A DNA stretch of 54,382 nt from Mesaphorura yosii (Eukaryota; Arthropoda; Collembola; Poduromorpha; Tullbergiidae), in the NCBI GenBank assembly GCA_009869945.1, contig WIXG01000454.1, positions 1 through 54,382 on the forward strand, in the 5' to 3' direction. The position numbers and the translations under genes were made by a program. This document shows positions 21,509 through 32,412 of the stretch, piece after piece (the first letter of the stretch is position 1; each line of letters begins with the position of its first letter). Under the pieces are notes generated by a model, which saw nothing but the letters and a program-made list of their open reading frames with translations, was not told the DNA's origin and made no database searches.

Positions 21509-21731
21509 CAATGAGCTCAAAAAGTCGGGGAACCAGAGAAAGTGAAGGGAAAGAAACTGACTCCTTCTTCTTTCTTTTTTTTCTTCGTTCAGCTTGTCGT
21601 TCTCCCTTTCGTTAGCCTAGTCCCTAAGAAAATCTTCCGAGGAGCGAGGAAGCATTAAAGCTTACTGGTATCGTGTCGGTCTAATATCTTTCCTTTAACT
21701 TTCTCTGGTTCCCCGACTTTTTAGCTCACTG
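21509..21731. mobile_element. MITE with long terminal inverted repeats and TA target duplication
   Basis: The ends are inverted copies of about 40 bp sharing the core AAAAAGTCGGGGAACCAGAG, at about 21509-21550 and 21690-21731. TA flanks both sides (21507-21508 and 21732-21733), and the termini begin CAATG/CAGTG, as in Tc1/mariner elements. The 223-bp body has no coding capacity and carries a pyrimidine-rich centre. It is therefore a non-autonomous Tc1/mariner-type MITE, inferred from structure. The next 350 bp up to 22083 show nothing else. Confidence 0.85.
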
Positions 21732-22083
21732 TACAGTGTAAGACTATCAGTGGAAACATTACATAAATACAAAATCTTCTGCCGCTAAAAGCGGCTAATG
21801 CTCACGCCAATGTTCAGTTAACCGGCTACACGCACACAACAAAGCATGAGCGGCTACTTTCTAATTCTTCCATGCTTTTAGGCAATTCCCCCAAACAGCA
21901 GGTTTGAATTTATTTTCTGAATTTGCAAAGTATAATTGAATAGGAAGATGTGGGAGTCAGTGGGAGTGAGAAAGTGTACAATTATCAAGAATTAAAAGGT
22001 GATCGTGCTCAAAGAGAAATTATTGAGACGTGGACCCGTGGTACTCGAATGTACGAAAAAAAAATGGAGGAGCCGTCAATCAT

Positions 22084-23481
22084 TCACTTTCCGCCCCTCT
22101 TCTCTGTAAGGGCGCTCGTGTCCTCTGCGATCCGGAGCTGGAACATGAACATGACATACGTCATCCCTGTGCCGATGATCTGTGAAAGAGGAGAATATAA
22201 TCGGGACACGAATTTCAAGGCTAAGAGATAAATTCGCTGCTCACCATCGAAAACAACCTGTAATTAATGTCAAACAGGCCGCATGCACTCAGTTGCCAGT
22301 TCCAGGCGAGGAGGTGTTTGGCCAGGATCCACTCGGTGGATTTGGTTTTCATTTCCTGACTCATTTCCAGCCACAGCATCCTCGAGGGAATCTGCTCTTT
22401 CGTCCTGGTCATCTGCAACAATGCATTTCAGCTTACTGGAGCATCCAAGCATTAGCGCCGGCGGACTCACTGAATCCCCCACAGCCTGCCCCAGACCCGC
22501 AATCAGAACGACTCGCAATGCGTACAGCACCCCAGCGACGAGCATCTCACTCGTGGTGTACGAATTATTGACCCCCGCGTAGTAAACAGCCATGTAGACA
22601 CTGAGTGGGCTGAGGATCGAGGACTCGAGCACGGAGATTAACGCGAGGAACCCAACTATTTTGCCGTAAAGAGCAAAGCACTCTTTCATTTCTTCAAATA
22701 TGGAGGCGAGGTCTTTTGTGTTGTCTGACGACCTGTCTCCACTTCCAAACCCATCCAGGAACTCGGCTGCAAATCCATCATAACACGCTAGCAGCTTGTC
22801 TCCCAGCCCAACGAGCAGCGCGGTCGAGAACGCACCCGTCGCCTTCCAGGTGAGCAACAGCAGAGTCGCGATCGTGTCGTCGAAGCGGTCCTTGCCAGAG
22901 CTGCCGACGATTTGGAGGGCCATTGAGGCGAGCATAAGAGACCAGAATGCCCACACGCCGTATTTGTTCAGAGGGCGGTTGCTGCTTTTGGAGAACCCCC
23001 GGGCAATGACCCTTTCTTTCAGTGCCCTCACTTTTTCCAAAATTTCAAAGAGAAGTTGATGTCTGCCCATGAAGTAAAGCCTCTTCACTACTTCGGAGCA
23101 TGAAAGGACAATCACCGTCGCTGTTAGGACGATTCCCTCGGAGACCTTGACGGTAGGCGAGAAGGTTGCGGGGATGATGCGGAAGGTGAAGTTTAACAGA
23201 GCTGCGATGTTTACGAGGAGTGTGAGCGTGACGTAGGCGAGAGCGGGGAGGCGGCGACAGGGTTTCTTCTTGCTCTGTAGTTGGGGGACGCAGCCAATCA
23301 ACTTTCCAATCAATACGGAGATGGATAGCGAGGTTGGAGTGGCGGGTCTCCATCTCGTCCATCTCGACAGCTTTGTTCTTGGTGATGTGGTGCCAGATTG
23401 GGCGTCTTCTCTATTGTGCAGATGCATTTGTGCGGAAGGAGAGAACTGAATCACTCTGAGCGCTTTGGGCGATTTCGACAT
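22084..23481 (-). CDS. gustatory receptor (7tm_7 family), copy 2
   Basis: Three exons: 23481-22471, 22412-22245 and 22179-22084, with introns of 58 nt (GTGAGT...TTGCAG) and 65 nt (GTGAGC...TCACAG), both phase 0; predicted 424 aa. The last exon carries MTYVMFMFQLRIAEDTS, almost identical to copy 1 at 4949-6255. Other shared blocks are GKLIGCVP, VSEGIVL, CFALYGK, LRVVLIAGLGQA and FDINYR. The N-terminus is longer than in copy 1 by about 35 residues. A likely intact chemosensory receptor; the two copies sit 16 kb apart on opposite strands, so they are an older dispersed duplicate. Confidence 0.88.
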
Positions 23482-24035
23482 GACCTTTGTGGCGGCTCCA
23501 TGAGGTCATTCCTTAAAACGGAGTCAACACGAGGAAACTCGAGGCACGCAAAGTCATGCTTTGTGCCGTGTTAATTCGATAGATTCGGTTAATGCTTTCC
23601 GAAATTCATGTCCTCGAGGGATCTCGAAAATCGAAGAAGTACATCATGTTGATCACATACTAAGCGACTTTACTAAGAACAATTCAGAGTTAGAGCACGC
23701 AATTCCCATTTCCAAGGCGAATAATCCAGGGACCTGTCTTGGAAAACAATTCCTCTGAAAACCGTCGGCAAATCGGCAGTTCTCATTCATGCATTATATT
23801 AGCTGTTGTTTTCGAACGGGACTTGCTCGAGATGCTCGGCTAGTTTCGCCCATGACGATGAGACGCTTTTACTCATAGATAATTTTGTCTGACTCCATTG
23901 CCATTCTCCTCATACTCTTTATTCTCCAAGTTTCTTAGATTTTGGTCGCTGCTCACGGCAAATGACGATGTTTTACCGAAACCGGACTTAAACAATTGAG
24001 TATTCATTTTCGAATCTGAGAAACATACAATATAC
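23482..24035. other. intergenic
   Basis: Between the gustatory receptor start and the DJ-1-like stop. No coding or RNA feature recognised. Confidence 0.5.
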
Positions 24036-24853
24036 CTAACTATTCAGCCTCTCCAGTATAGTCTCCCCAAAGAGCCTCGCGTCCCCGGGCCACCTCGCCG
24101 AAACATAATTGCCATCCACACAGACGCTAGCATAACTCTCATCCAAACTCCCAAACCAATTACACACACCAGGCTCGTACTGTTTATGCGAATCCTGCAT
24201 ACTCGCTCTAACCTCCTCTTCAACGTACTCCTCGTAAGTCCTGTAGTATCGCCCTAGTTTCCATGCTGATAGGAAGTAGGCTGATCGTTCCATGTACTTT
24301 GGGAGGCAGGAGGAGCGCCTTTTATATAGGAGAGACTTCCCTGTCGATGGGTCGACTGTCCGGGAGAGGACGAGGACTCCGTGGCAGATGGCGGCCACAA
24401 TCTTTGACTTGTCGTTCATGAATTGGGGCAGTTTTTCCCGGATTGTTCGGTCTTCGAGGTAGGGTATCATTCCTTCAAAGGTGGAGATCCGCTTTTTAAA
24501 AAGATGCGTATTTGACAGCCGAAATAAAAAGCACTGGACTCACCCTTCGCGTGTCCACCCGGCAGAATGACCCCGTCGTACTGCATGAAATCAACTTCCT
24601 CATAACTTACAGGGTTCCTGAACTCTTGGCACTCCTCCATTTCTCTGTAATAACTCTTAGCCTCCTCCGACGCGCCGAGCTTGCCAAACACGACCGGGGC
24701 GAGGAGGATTGGGTCGCACTTGCCTGGGTGGCCGTTGCTGGTAGCGAAGTGCACTGCAATTCCCGCCTGAGTTAAAATGCGCCAGGGGGTTCCAGTCTCC
24801 GTGACGTCAAAGTCGCGGTTTGGGAGGAGGAAGAGGACCTTTTTGCTCTGCAT
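24036..24853 (-). CDS. DJ-1/PfpI family (class I glutamine amidotransferase-like) protein
   Basis: Two exons (24853-24544 and 24472-24036) join in phase across a 71-nt intron (GTGAGT...TTGAAG), 248 aa. An N-terminal strand KKVLFLLP, the GGHAKG loop at residues 99-104 and the nucleophile elbow AAICHG with Cys133-His134 identify the fold. Relatives include chaperone/glyoxalase-type DJ-1 proteins and PfpI-like hydrolases. A cytosolic stress or metabolite-repair role is a family-based guess. The C-terminus has the DGNYVSARWPGD loop seen in larger family members. No signal peptide. Confidence 0.85.
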
Positions 24854-25575
24854 TCTGACAGCAGGTTCTGAAGGTGTGAATGCGAATGAGCACTGGATGG
24901 GAATCCAGCGGGCTTTTGTACACGCGATTTTTTACTCGCACTGAGCAAAGTGCAAACAATTCAAGTGCACGATTTGCAAGCAGTGATTCATTGGGTCCAA
25001 AGTGCGCTCCGTCTCTTCAGTTGCTCACACTCGAGTCGATCCTCACCATCACATGATTGGGTTATTATTAGCAGTGGATGGCTGCTCGAGAGTGATAAAA
25101 AATGCTGCACTTGTTCTCTTCGCACTGGACTGATTGGACGCATACCTATTCCCAACCTTTTGAATCATGATCAAATACCACAAGAACTTAGAACTATAAA
25201 CCGTGGAAGCCTACTTTGCTGATGACTGGAAGACGAATACTCGTGTTCCAATGCTGACTGCTGCATTAATTTCTACAGTGATCATAAGGACGTCTGGCAG
25301 TTTTGAAGAAAGCAATAAGCTCAGGGACCCTTCAACTTTGCTAAAACTACCCTTCTTCAACTTCAAAGAAACCGCCCCCTCGGCAGTTCTCAACAAAGAC
25401 TGCTCGCGTTCAAGGCTCCAGCTTCCCGGACCCTTTCAAAAACTCCATTTCGTGTTGCGCTCATTTATTTCATTGTCAGCAGCTCACTCAAACCAAACCT
25501 AAAGCAATTAATTCTGCAGCTTGCTTTGTGACCAGCAAATTATAATCGCCCGACTCAAATTCACAATCAGCCCGC
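24854..25575. other. intergenic
   Basis: No convincing gene. Plus-strand frames of 80-100 codons at 24950-25502 lack motifs and splice support. Confidence 0.5.
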
Positions 25576-26290
25576 TATGCTCTTCGTCTGTGCAGTGTGC
25601 CAGAAGATATCAAGTGCCAAATCTGACCTCAACCCTTACGTTGCCCGAATGCACGGCGACTCATCGACAAGAAAACCGTACATTTGCGACTAATAGAAAG
25701 GCATTCCACACCCTACCCGAGTTGATGGGGCACACGGAAGTTCATACTGGGGAAAAGCCTTACAAGTGTGGTCAGTGCGAGTTTACCGCTGCCCGTCAGT
25801 CCGATCTTTTAGCATAAGAGAGTTCACTCGTATTCCAAGCCGTACTCGTGTCTACAGCCCAACTGCGATAAAACCTACAAGGCTTCTGACCACCTGCGAA
25901 GGCACGCCATCGTTCATGCCGGCGAGAAACCATGCCAGTGCGGGAAATCCTATTGGTCCAACCTCGACATGAAACCGCACGTGATGGCGGCTCATACGGG
26001 GGAGAAGCCGTCTCGCTGCACGTACTACGACTACGCCACCTCTTCAAACGGTATGCTGAGCGTTTGCTTGCAAGAGTAGCCTCACCGCACATGTCAAGAC
26101 TCATACTGGGGAGAAGCCGCACACGTGCGAATTGTGCGATAAAAAGTTCACGAAATCGTATTGCCTCGAAAAGCATTTGAAGGACAGCCACAGCAGCGCC
26201 GGGCAGGCCGTCCCCTGCAAAATCTACGGACAAGTCATGAAGAGAGCCGAGTACATGCGTACGCATAAGGGCTGCAAATCTGCAGAAGCG
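25576..26290 (+). pseudogene. C2H2 zinc-finger protein pseudogene
   Basis: At least seven C2H2-like fingers can be read, with TGEKP-type linkers (HTGEKPYKC, HTGEKPHTC). The first finger starts at ATG 25576 and has Tyr instead of its first His. A stop follows soon after (near 25687), the frame shifts near 25817 and again near 26077, and several fingers have lost Cys or His. It probably derives from a DNA-binding zinc-finger gene and cannot make the full protein. A similar remnant lies at 53247-53620. Confidence 0.85.
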
Positions 26291-26389
26291 GTACAAGTCT
26301 TATATCGGCTACAGGACTCACCTGAACAACGTTCACACGCAGTATGCCCAAACGCGGTTATGAGCGGAGAAACCGGATTCTTCTCAGCC

Positions 26390-26454
26390 CCATCACCATG
26401 ACTTCTGCTCGTAGATGAAGCTGGAGCGGATGAAGCTGGAACTGGTTGAGCCAT
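26390..26454 (-). pseudogene. orphan copy of the first exon of the Death/NB-ARC gene
   Basis: ATG 26454 on the minus strand starts MAQPVPASS..., closely matching the first exon of the gene at 27997-30128 (MAQPAPAPS...). The bases around the ATG and the Ser/Ala/Pro-rich codons match, followed by a GTGATGGGG where the intact copy has its donor GTGGGG. No second exon follows; downstream is the zinc-finger pseudogene on the other strand. So only the 5' end of a duplicated gene remains. Confidence 0.65.
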
Positions 26455-27726
26455 ATCAAGAATCAGTTATCAACGTTAGTGTTGAAGAGCTTTTATTAGT
26501 TGCGCTTGGTTACTTGGAGGTACAATAATTAATCACAGGTTAAGATGATGATTATAAGCTCTTATCAAAATTAAAATCACTAAATCACAGACAAAAGGTT
26601 AAAATTAAATTAATTTAACTACTCTGCCACTTTCTTCCGTGCAAATATTTTCATTTCATGAGAAATCCGCCTTACTTTCAAAACGATCCTCTTCCTTTCC
26701 TTGTTCTCTTCATGGGCATGGTCCTCTACATGCCCGAGTTAAGTTTGGGACATTTTTACGGACAGCGGACACTTCAGAACACTCTCAACAAACTTTTGTC
26801 CAGTTTAATTTCAATGTTAGGGGCGACGGGCTCGTTCCGTATGATAAGAAGGGACGCGGTTCATTTTTGCACTGATTTTGTATCAAGAATCATATGCAAA
26901 ACATTTTTCATTACCTTTTATTTAACATAATACATACTTGATGAAATAAACTGGGAATTCTCAATCGAAATGTAGTATTCCACCCCAAAACACAAAATTT
27001 CACAAATCCAACATTCCAAGGTCCATTTTACCCAACTCATTCAACTCACCCAGATCTGAAGGAGGGCATGCGGAATCTACTACTTCGAATTGGAACCTCC
27101 AAACGAGACGGCGCCACTGCCACTTGCTGCAGCGGCCTACTTCTGTAGTATCTTCTAAGTTCATTGACTTTGCTCTCGAAATGCTGCAAGTTGGAATGAG
27201 TTCAGAAATATTATGTACATAGAAAACAAAGGAAAAAAATTTAAATCACACAGAAATAGAAAATGGTTCTCACCGCACGTCCGGATGTGTAATTTTTCCC
27301 ATGTCCCTTCCACTTCCAACAAACTCTTTCGGTTCCACTACAAAGCAAAGCATTATGAACAAGAAGCAGGTTTTGGTGAAGCATTTGGTCGGATGCTAAT
27401 ACGGCTTGGGTCAAGGACCAAACTTATATTGGTGCTTGGTGCTGTGACCATGATAAATTACAAACTATAATCATTTTTAGGTTTTAATTTCATTACTTTT
27501 TAATATACTCAATGAATTTACCAATGCAATTATTCCAAAAAAAGTTATTAATATTATAAAGCGTAATTTGTATATTTTTAAAAATGCACTGGTGGCAGAT
27601 TTGATTGACCAACTTTAGGCCACCAATTTTTCCAACACCTCAATTTTATCCTTCATCCTTCGATTTGTGTCCAAATCGTATCTGGAGGCAAATTACCAAA
27701 TAATTGTATTCACCGAGCACACAGGG
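26455..27726. other. AT-rich interval, possible stray exons
   Basis: No secure gene. The minus strand at about 27187-27060 has acceptor- and donor-like borders around about 43 codons, open in two frames, and another possible exon end lies near 27270. The plus frame 26658-26930 is hydrophobic but without motif. I cannot assemble these into a gene. Confidence 0.3.
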
Positions 27727-27950
27727 GGGGCAGACTACTTGATCAACAGACTACCGACTCCAGACTACTTATAACTTTAAAAAAATTCGCACTACAAACT
27801 GCAGACTACAGACTACTCTAAAGAATTTTTAAGACTTCAAACTAAGAATTGAGACTACTTTCCCAAAAATTCTAACTGCAGACTACAAATCCAAACTACT
27901 TTCCTGAAAAATCTGACTGCAGACTACTTTCTCAAGTAACTACTATTAGG
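27727..27950. repeat. degenerate tandem repeat around CAGACTAC
   Basis: About eight imperfect occurrences of an ACTGCAGACTACTTTC-like unit with A/T-rich spacers. It begins after a run of G (27726-27732). A decayed simple or satellite-like array. Confidence 0.6.
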
Positions 27951-27996
27951 CCATTCACGCATAATTTGTTTGTCTTTGAGAGAGCCTCAAACTACA

Positions 27997-30128
27997 TTAC
28001 AGACGGGGTACAAAGTCGAAGTACTGTGCCATTGCATAAACATTTCCTACTTTTGCCAGTGCTTCAGTTAGTGTCGGAAGTCTGAGAAAGGACTTATTCT
28101 CTTCATTCATACCAATTGTTGGCAAGGTTTTCGACTTCAGAGAGAGAAGATTCAGAGTGAGGTCATTTTTAGGACCAAGATGTGATTCCGCCACTGGAAT
28201 TGTGGTGTTGAGTATCTTCAATGTAGTTTCATAATTCTTCAACTAATAATGTGCATCAGCAAGACAAAATTTCATTCGTATCGTGGCCTCATCCAATCAA
28301 TTCTCTAAGAAATGCCACCGAGCTAGATGCGATTTGTAATGCCTCCGCAAAATTCCCATGTTGCAACATATGATAGCAGAGTTTAGACAAATAGGCGCCC
28401 TTGAAGCTTATCAGGAGATCATTTTTTTTCTGAAATCGAAACAAATGATGGCCATGTGACAAACATTCTCTTATAAACTCACTAGACTCTACAAGGGCTG
28501 GCTCCAATGCTTCCAAAATGGACCCCATAACTATTACTTCATTTAGCATGCTTGACCTATAACGTAACCATTTCAGCAGCCTTGATATAATCCCAGTTTT
28601 CAAACTTAATCTCACAACTTGCTGCACCAGTCGATGAATTGAAATTCGATTCAGATTTCTGTCTATCATTGAGTACTTCTCAAGAAGTGTCAACCGGATT
28701 CAATTTCCGCTTCTGTTTCATCTTTCAGCACTTTCTTTAAAAATTCCGTGGTTGTGTTCTGAGGATGAAGATAACCAAGGTGATTGATTATTTTGATTGC
28801 TACTCTACCAACTTTCATGCACTGAATTCTCTTCAGCGTAATTTTCCAGACATTGTAAATTGTAAGTGAGTAATCATGGGTGTTTAAAACGTTCTTGAAT
28901 CTGTCATCGTTCAGTAACTCCATCTCTGATTCTTCAAACCTCTCCAGGTATTTTGGCACACACTTGTCATCGTTGCTGGAATACTTCTGCTTCATGTATG
29001 CCACGGATTGTTGTAATGCCAGTGGTAGTCGTTGCAATTTATCAGCCAATTCCTCCGCATGGGAATCTGCTGTATTCGGAAGACCAGTCGCTGGATTCAG
29101 AATGAAGTTAAGAGCTTCCTGTTTTGTCAGAACATCCAGATTCAGTTGATTCCTGCGTAGGACACCACCCAAATCACTTCGTCGAGTGGTTATCAATATT
29201 CGAGGGACATTGTAGCCTGTGTCAACTGTGACCGGCTGAAATTCATTGAAGTGCGCTTCTTCTTCCAAATTATCATACACGAACAAGCATTCCATGTTTT
29301 TGGTTATCTCTTGAACACGTTCTGCAATCTCTGCGCTAGATACCTTCTTATCTACGTGAATGCCATGGTTGCTTAGGAATTTAACCAATGATGACCGCAT
29401 CGAATCGATACTATCTCCATTAATCCAAATCACATTCATACGTTTGCAGTGTTCGTGTATGTATTTTCTGACCAATGCAGATTTTCCAACACCACCTAAC
29501 CCTCTTACACAATGTTCCCCGTACTGGATTCGGAAGATGAGTCCAGAAACATTTGGTCTATTCTATTCACCTGCTCTTCTCTTCCAGTAAAGTTGTACGG
29601 TAGTCTACCGACATCAAATCGGAAATAATGGCTTGAACTTTTGGAGTGAAATTGGAATCCAGGAATTTCTGTCTGGATCTTTTCTGGAAACAAACACAAT
29701 GCCAGAAGTTTTTTCTCCGTTCTGCAACGTAAAATAATTCGAGGTGTACTACTTACCAACAAATTGAGAGAGTCCAACCTCGTTAAGCACTTGTAATAAA
29801 TCAACTTGCCTCCCTTCTTGATTCCAAACTTTGAGTGTCCAGCGTACGGAACTCATAACACTCGGATAATTACTTCCTAATTCCTTCTTAATTTGATATA
29901 TCTGATCTTCAGATTTGATGAGTTGATCTACCACTTGATGCCATTTCCTGAACACCACCTCGTCTGCAAGACCTCCGATTTTGACCAGGTCGTCTACAAA
30001 TGAGTTGAATACGAGTTAGTTCCAAATGAATACTCAGAGATGACACGATCGGAGTGATAGAAGTAACTTGCCCCACCTTTACAATGACTGCTTCTACGAG
30101 CAGACGGAGCTGGAGCTGGTTGAGCCAT
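27997..30128 (-). pseudogene. Death domain / NB-ARC / TPR-like STAND protein, frame-disrupted
   Basis: Exon 1 (30128-30077) encodes a Ser/Pro/Ala-rich start. An 83-nt intron leads to exon 2 (29993-29757), a Death-like domain with the closing pattern W-x11-LLQVLNEVGL. A 73-nt intron (29756-29684) leads to exon 3 with NB-ARC: FTGREEQ, P-loop GLGGVGKSALV (about 29499-29467), Walker B region LFVYDNLEE, sensor LITTRR and GLP-LAL motif. Then come a helical spacer with SIHRLVQ and TPR-like repeats to 27997. Such STAND ATPases act as immune or apoptosis switches (compare Apaf-1). Damage: the frame shifts just before the P-loop (near 29505), again near 28690, and stops separate 28289 from 28242. Assembly errors could mimic this; otherwise it is a recent pseudogene. 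Confidence 0.75.
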
Positions 30129-30599
30129 TGATCAAGATATTAGCAATTAGCAGTGTAATGGTTCTATTTGAATTTTCTTATTTGTTGGGAGAGGTAGAAG
30201 GCACAATTTATCAAAGGCCACAGTATGATAATTATAATGATTACCCTTAAAATTAACACTAAACTCGCATAAAAGGCTTTAAAGATAAAGAATAACAAAA
30301 GTTGCTTAAAGCTATCTTATCAGATGAAAGATATTTCTTTCGATTTGATTCACTCAAAGCCGTTACAAATACAAAAAATCGGATTCAGTTTTGGATTTCT
30401 TTTCTAATTCTCGCTGCAAACAAAGAACGTACGAAAATTCCTGAGAAAATTTCTGTTTCTAAATGCGAATTTGATTCATTCAAAGCACTTTCGTATTTTT
30501 CGCTGCATGGATTTCACTGGTCACTGACCGAGTGCCTGAAAATGTAAAAACACAGTAGTAACTAAATATTAGTTATTTATTAGTGACAAACAGTAAGCT
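30129..30599. other. intergenic, promoter side of the Death/NB-ARC gene
   Basis: AT-rich. The first 60 bp resemble the bases upstream of the orphan exon copy at 26454. No gene. Confidence 0.4.
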
Positions 30600-30609
30600 A
30601 TCGGTTATC

Positions 30610-31180
30610 TCATATATGTCCCACATACAATGAAATTGATGAATGAAGATTTTGCTTGTTTTTCGATGTCATGCAATCCACCAATTATACACAGTCGCTC
30701 CCATAAAATCAAAGTACGTATTATGGACCAGGAACAGGATTAGCAGTGCCTAAGTTTCATCCCATTTCAGGATAAATTTCCAGACAACTGCCATTATGGT
30801 TATAGTAGTTGAAATCGTGTAGTAAAAATATCGAACATAATGAAAACAATTTCCTCTGGTATTTATATTCGTGGAAATTCCAATTTTAGCGAGTACATCA
30901 TTTCATTGCATAAATGCCCTTTTTTCGCCAAACAAAATTAATGCATATCATACTATGTCAAGAAATATGCTGAAAAAACTCTGGAATTTTGAAGATGTTC
31001 TTTTTGCTTTATGTAATATTCTTATTTTTAACATTCATCAATTCCAATTTTATTGTGTACAATCTTTGTCCAATTTTGTTTCCATTTGCTTTCCAAATAC
31101 CCAGAACTATCATATATTTCATTTTAATACCTTCGAATTAGTTATTAGGCCATATTCTGTTGTTTAATACTTAATACTAA
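30610..31180 (-). pseudogene. gustatory-receptor-like pseudogene fragment
   Basis: Minus-strand translation matches the neighbouring receptor frame (31219-32412) in blocks. One block corresponds to FLWRRKDLAGLFNQM (here FGEKRAFMQ...). The next corresponds to NTRAQLYRYSLYFFY (here NTRGNCFHYVRYFYY). The third corresponds to FLAHNAYFDCMG (here FLVHNTYFDFMG). It then jumps straight to the C-terminal GLHDIEKQAKSSFINF, so about 130 codons are deleted. It also contains internal stops. It keeps CAA where the neighbour has its third TAA. Confidence 0.75.
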
Positions 31181-31218
31181 CCTCTACTATGATTATAAAT
31201 CATACAATCGATACAAGT

Positions 31219-32412
31219 TTATATATTCGCTAATACAAGCATTAAATTCGCTAATACAAGCATTAAATTCATTGTACCCACAAATATGAAATTGATGAGT
31301 GTACATTTGGCTTATTTCTTCATATCATACAGTCCACTAATTTGCATTCGTATTCGAGGTAAAGATTTGATGACCATTTTTGCAATTTTTGCTTCTACAG
31401 CTTCGTACGTATATTCAACCATTTGCAGTGTTAACCCTTCCAATTACCGTACATATGCTTGTCCTGAGTACCAAATTGAACTCATCAAATTCCCACCAAT
31501 TATTACAGCACCCCAAATATAAATCGATGCAGTGGTCCAAAAACTTTTGAATACTATCGCAGAAATTGATATGGGTTCCAGTTGCATTCCAAGACTGAAT
31601 CCAATCATACCCATCAAACAAAATAAGTATTTGAAGGATGGTATGATTTCTTTGCAAATTGTATGGTTAAAGAATCCACTAAGTATGAATACAGATTTGT
31701 AATTATGTACCATGCTCAAGAATTTTATCTCAGACGGGATTTCTTCGTCTTTCTCGATCTCTGGAACTCGTAATCCATCATTAGCTGTTACTTAGAAGAA
31801 ATACATATAAATTTGTCCAATACTGAGAGCCAAGACTCCCATGCAATCAAAGTATGCATTATGAGCCAGAAACAATCCAAAAATCATTTTGGACCAATTT
31901 TCGTCCCGTTTTTGTAAATATACACCTGCCACAGCCAGCGGAACGACCATAACCTCCAGCATGTAGAAAAAATACAGACTATAGCGATAAAGTTGTGCTC
32001 TGGTATTAATTTCTGGACAAATACCATTCGTACATGAGTACACCATCATTTGATTGAATAAACCAGCCAAATCTTTCCTCCTCCATAAAAATGCCGCATA
32101 CAAACTGTACACCAAAAAATACGCAGGAAGGACACAAAATGCCATAAGTTTCAACCCTTGATGAAAGATTTGGTCCGCCGACAGAATGTTGACCGCTGAT
32201 CTGGATAGGAGCCACACTTGAATGGGTGCAGTGAGCATGAAGAATCCAGCGTTCATACTCTTCAGCCATGATTTGGTAGGATATAAGGTTTTAGACACAG
32301 GATTCCAGTCTAATAGAAATGCACCAGATTTACTTATCACAGCTGCATGACGCTCAATTATGTCCAGCTCGGTTTGGCTCAACATTTTGGGCAGCTTTAT
32401 GCTTTGGGCCAT
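31219..32412 (-). pseudogene. gustatory-receptor-like gene with three in-frame TAA codons
   Basis: From ATG 32412 one frame of 397 codons runs to the TAA at 31219-31221 and has multi-pass receptor character throughout, including the conserved C-terminal block GLYDMKK...INFIF. It is interrupted only by TAA at 31792-31794 (codon 207), 31444-31446 (codon 323) and 31312-31314 (codon 367). There are no frameshifts and no splice sites able to remove these codons. The neighbouring fragment has CAA at the third site, so that stop is best explained by C-to-T change. Most likely a young pseudogene; stop readthrough or a polymorphic allele is possible. Confidence 0.75.
31229..31270. repeat. perfect 21-bp tandem duplication
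   Basis: GCTAATACAAGCATTAAATTC occurs twice (31229-31249, 31250-31270). It adds seven codons in frame to the C-terminus of the receptor pseudogene, so it is a recent slippage duplication. Confidence 0.9.

Noticed and set aside
27060..27470. Possible minus-strand exons with splice-like borders
   Set aside because: Two frames are equally open and the candidate exons do not join in phase into any recognisable protein.
27727..27950. Repeated CAGACTAC units considered as a CRISPR-like array
   Set aside because: Repeats are degenerate, spacers are not unique or equal in length, and the genome is eukaryotic.
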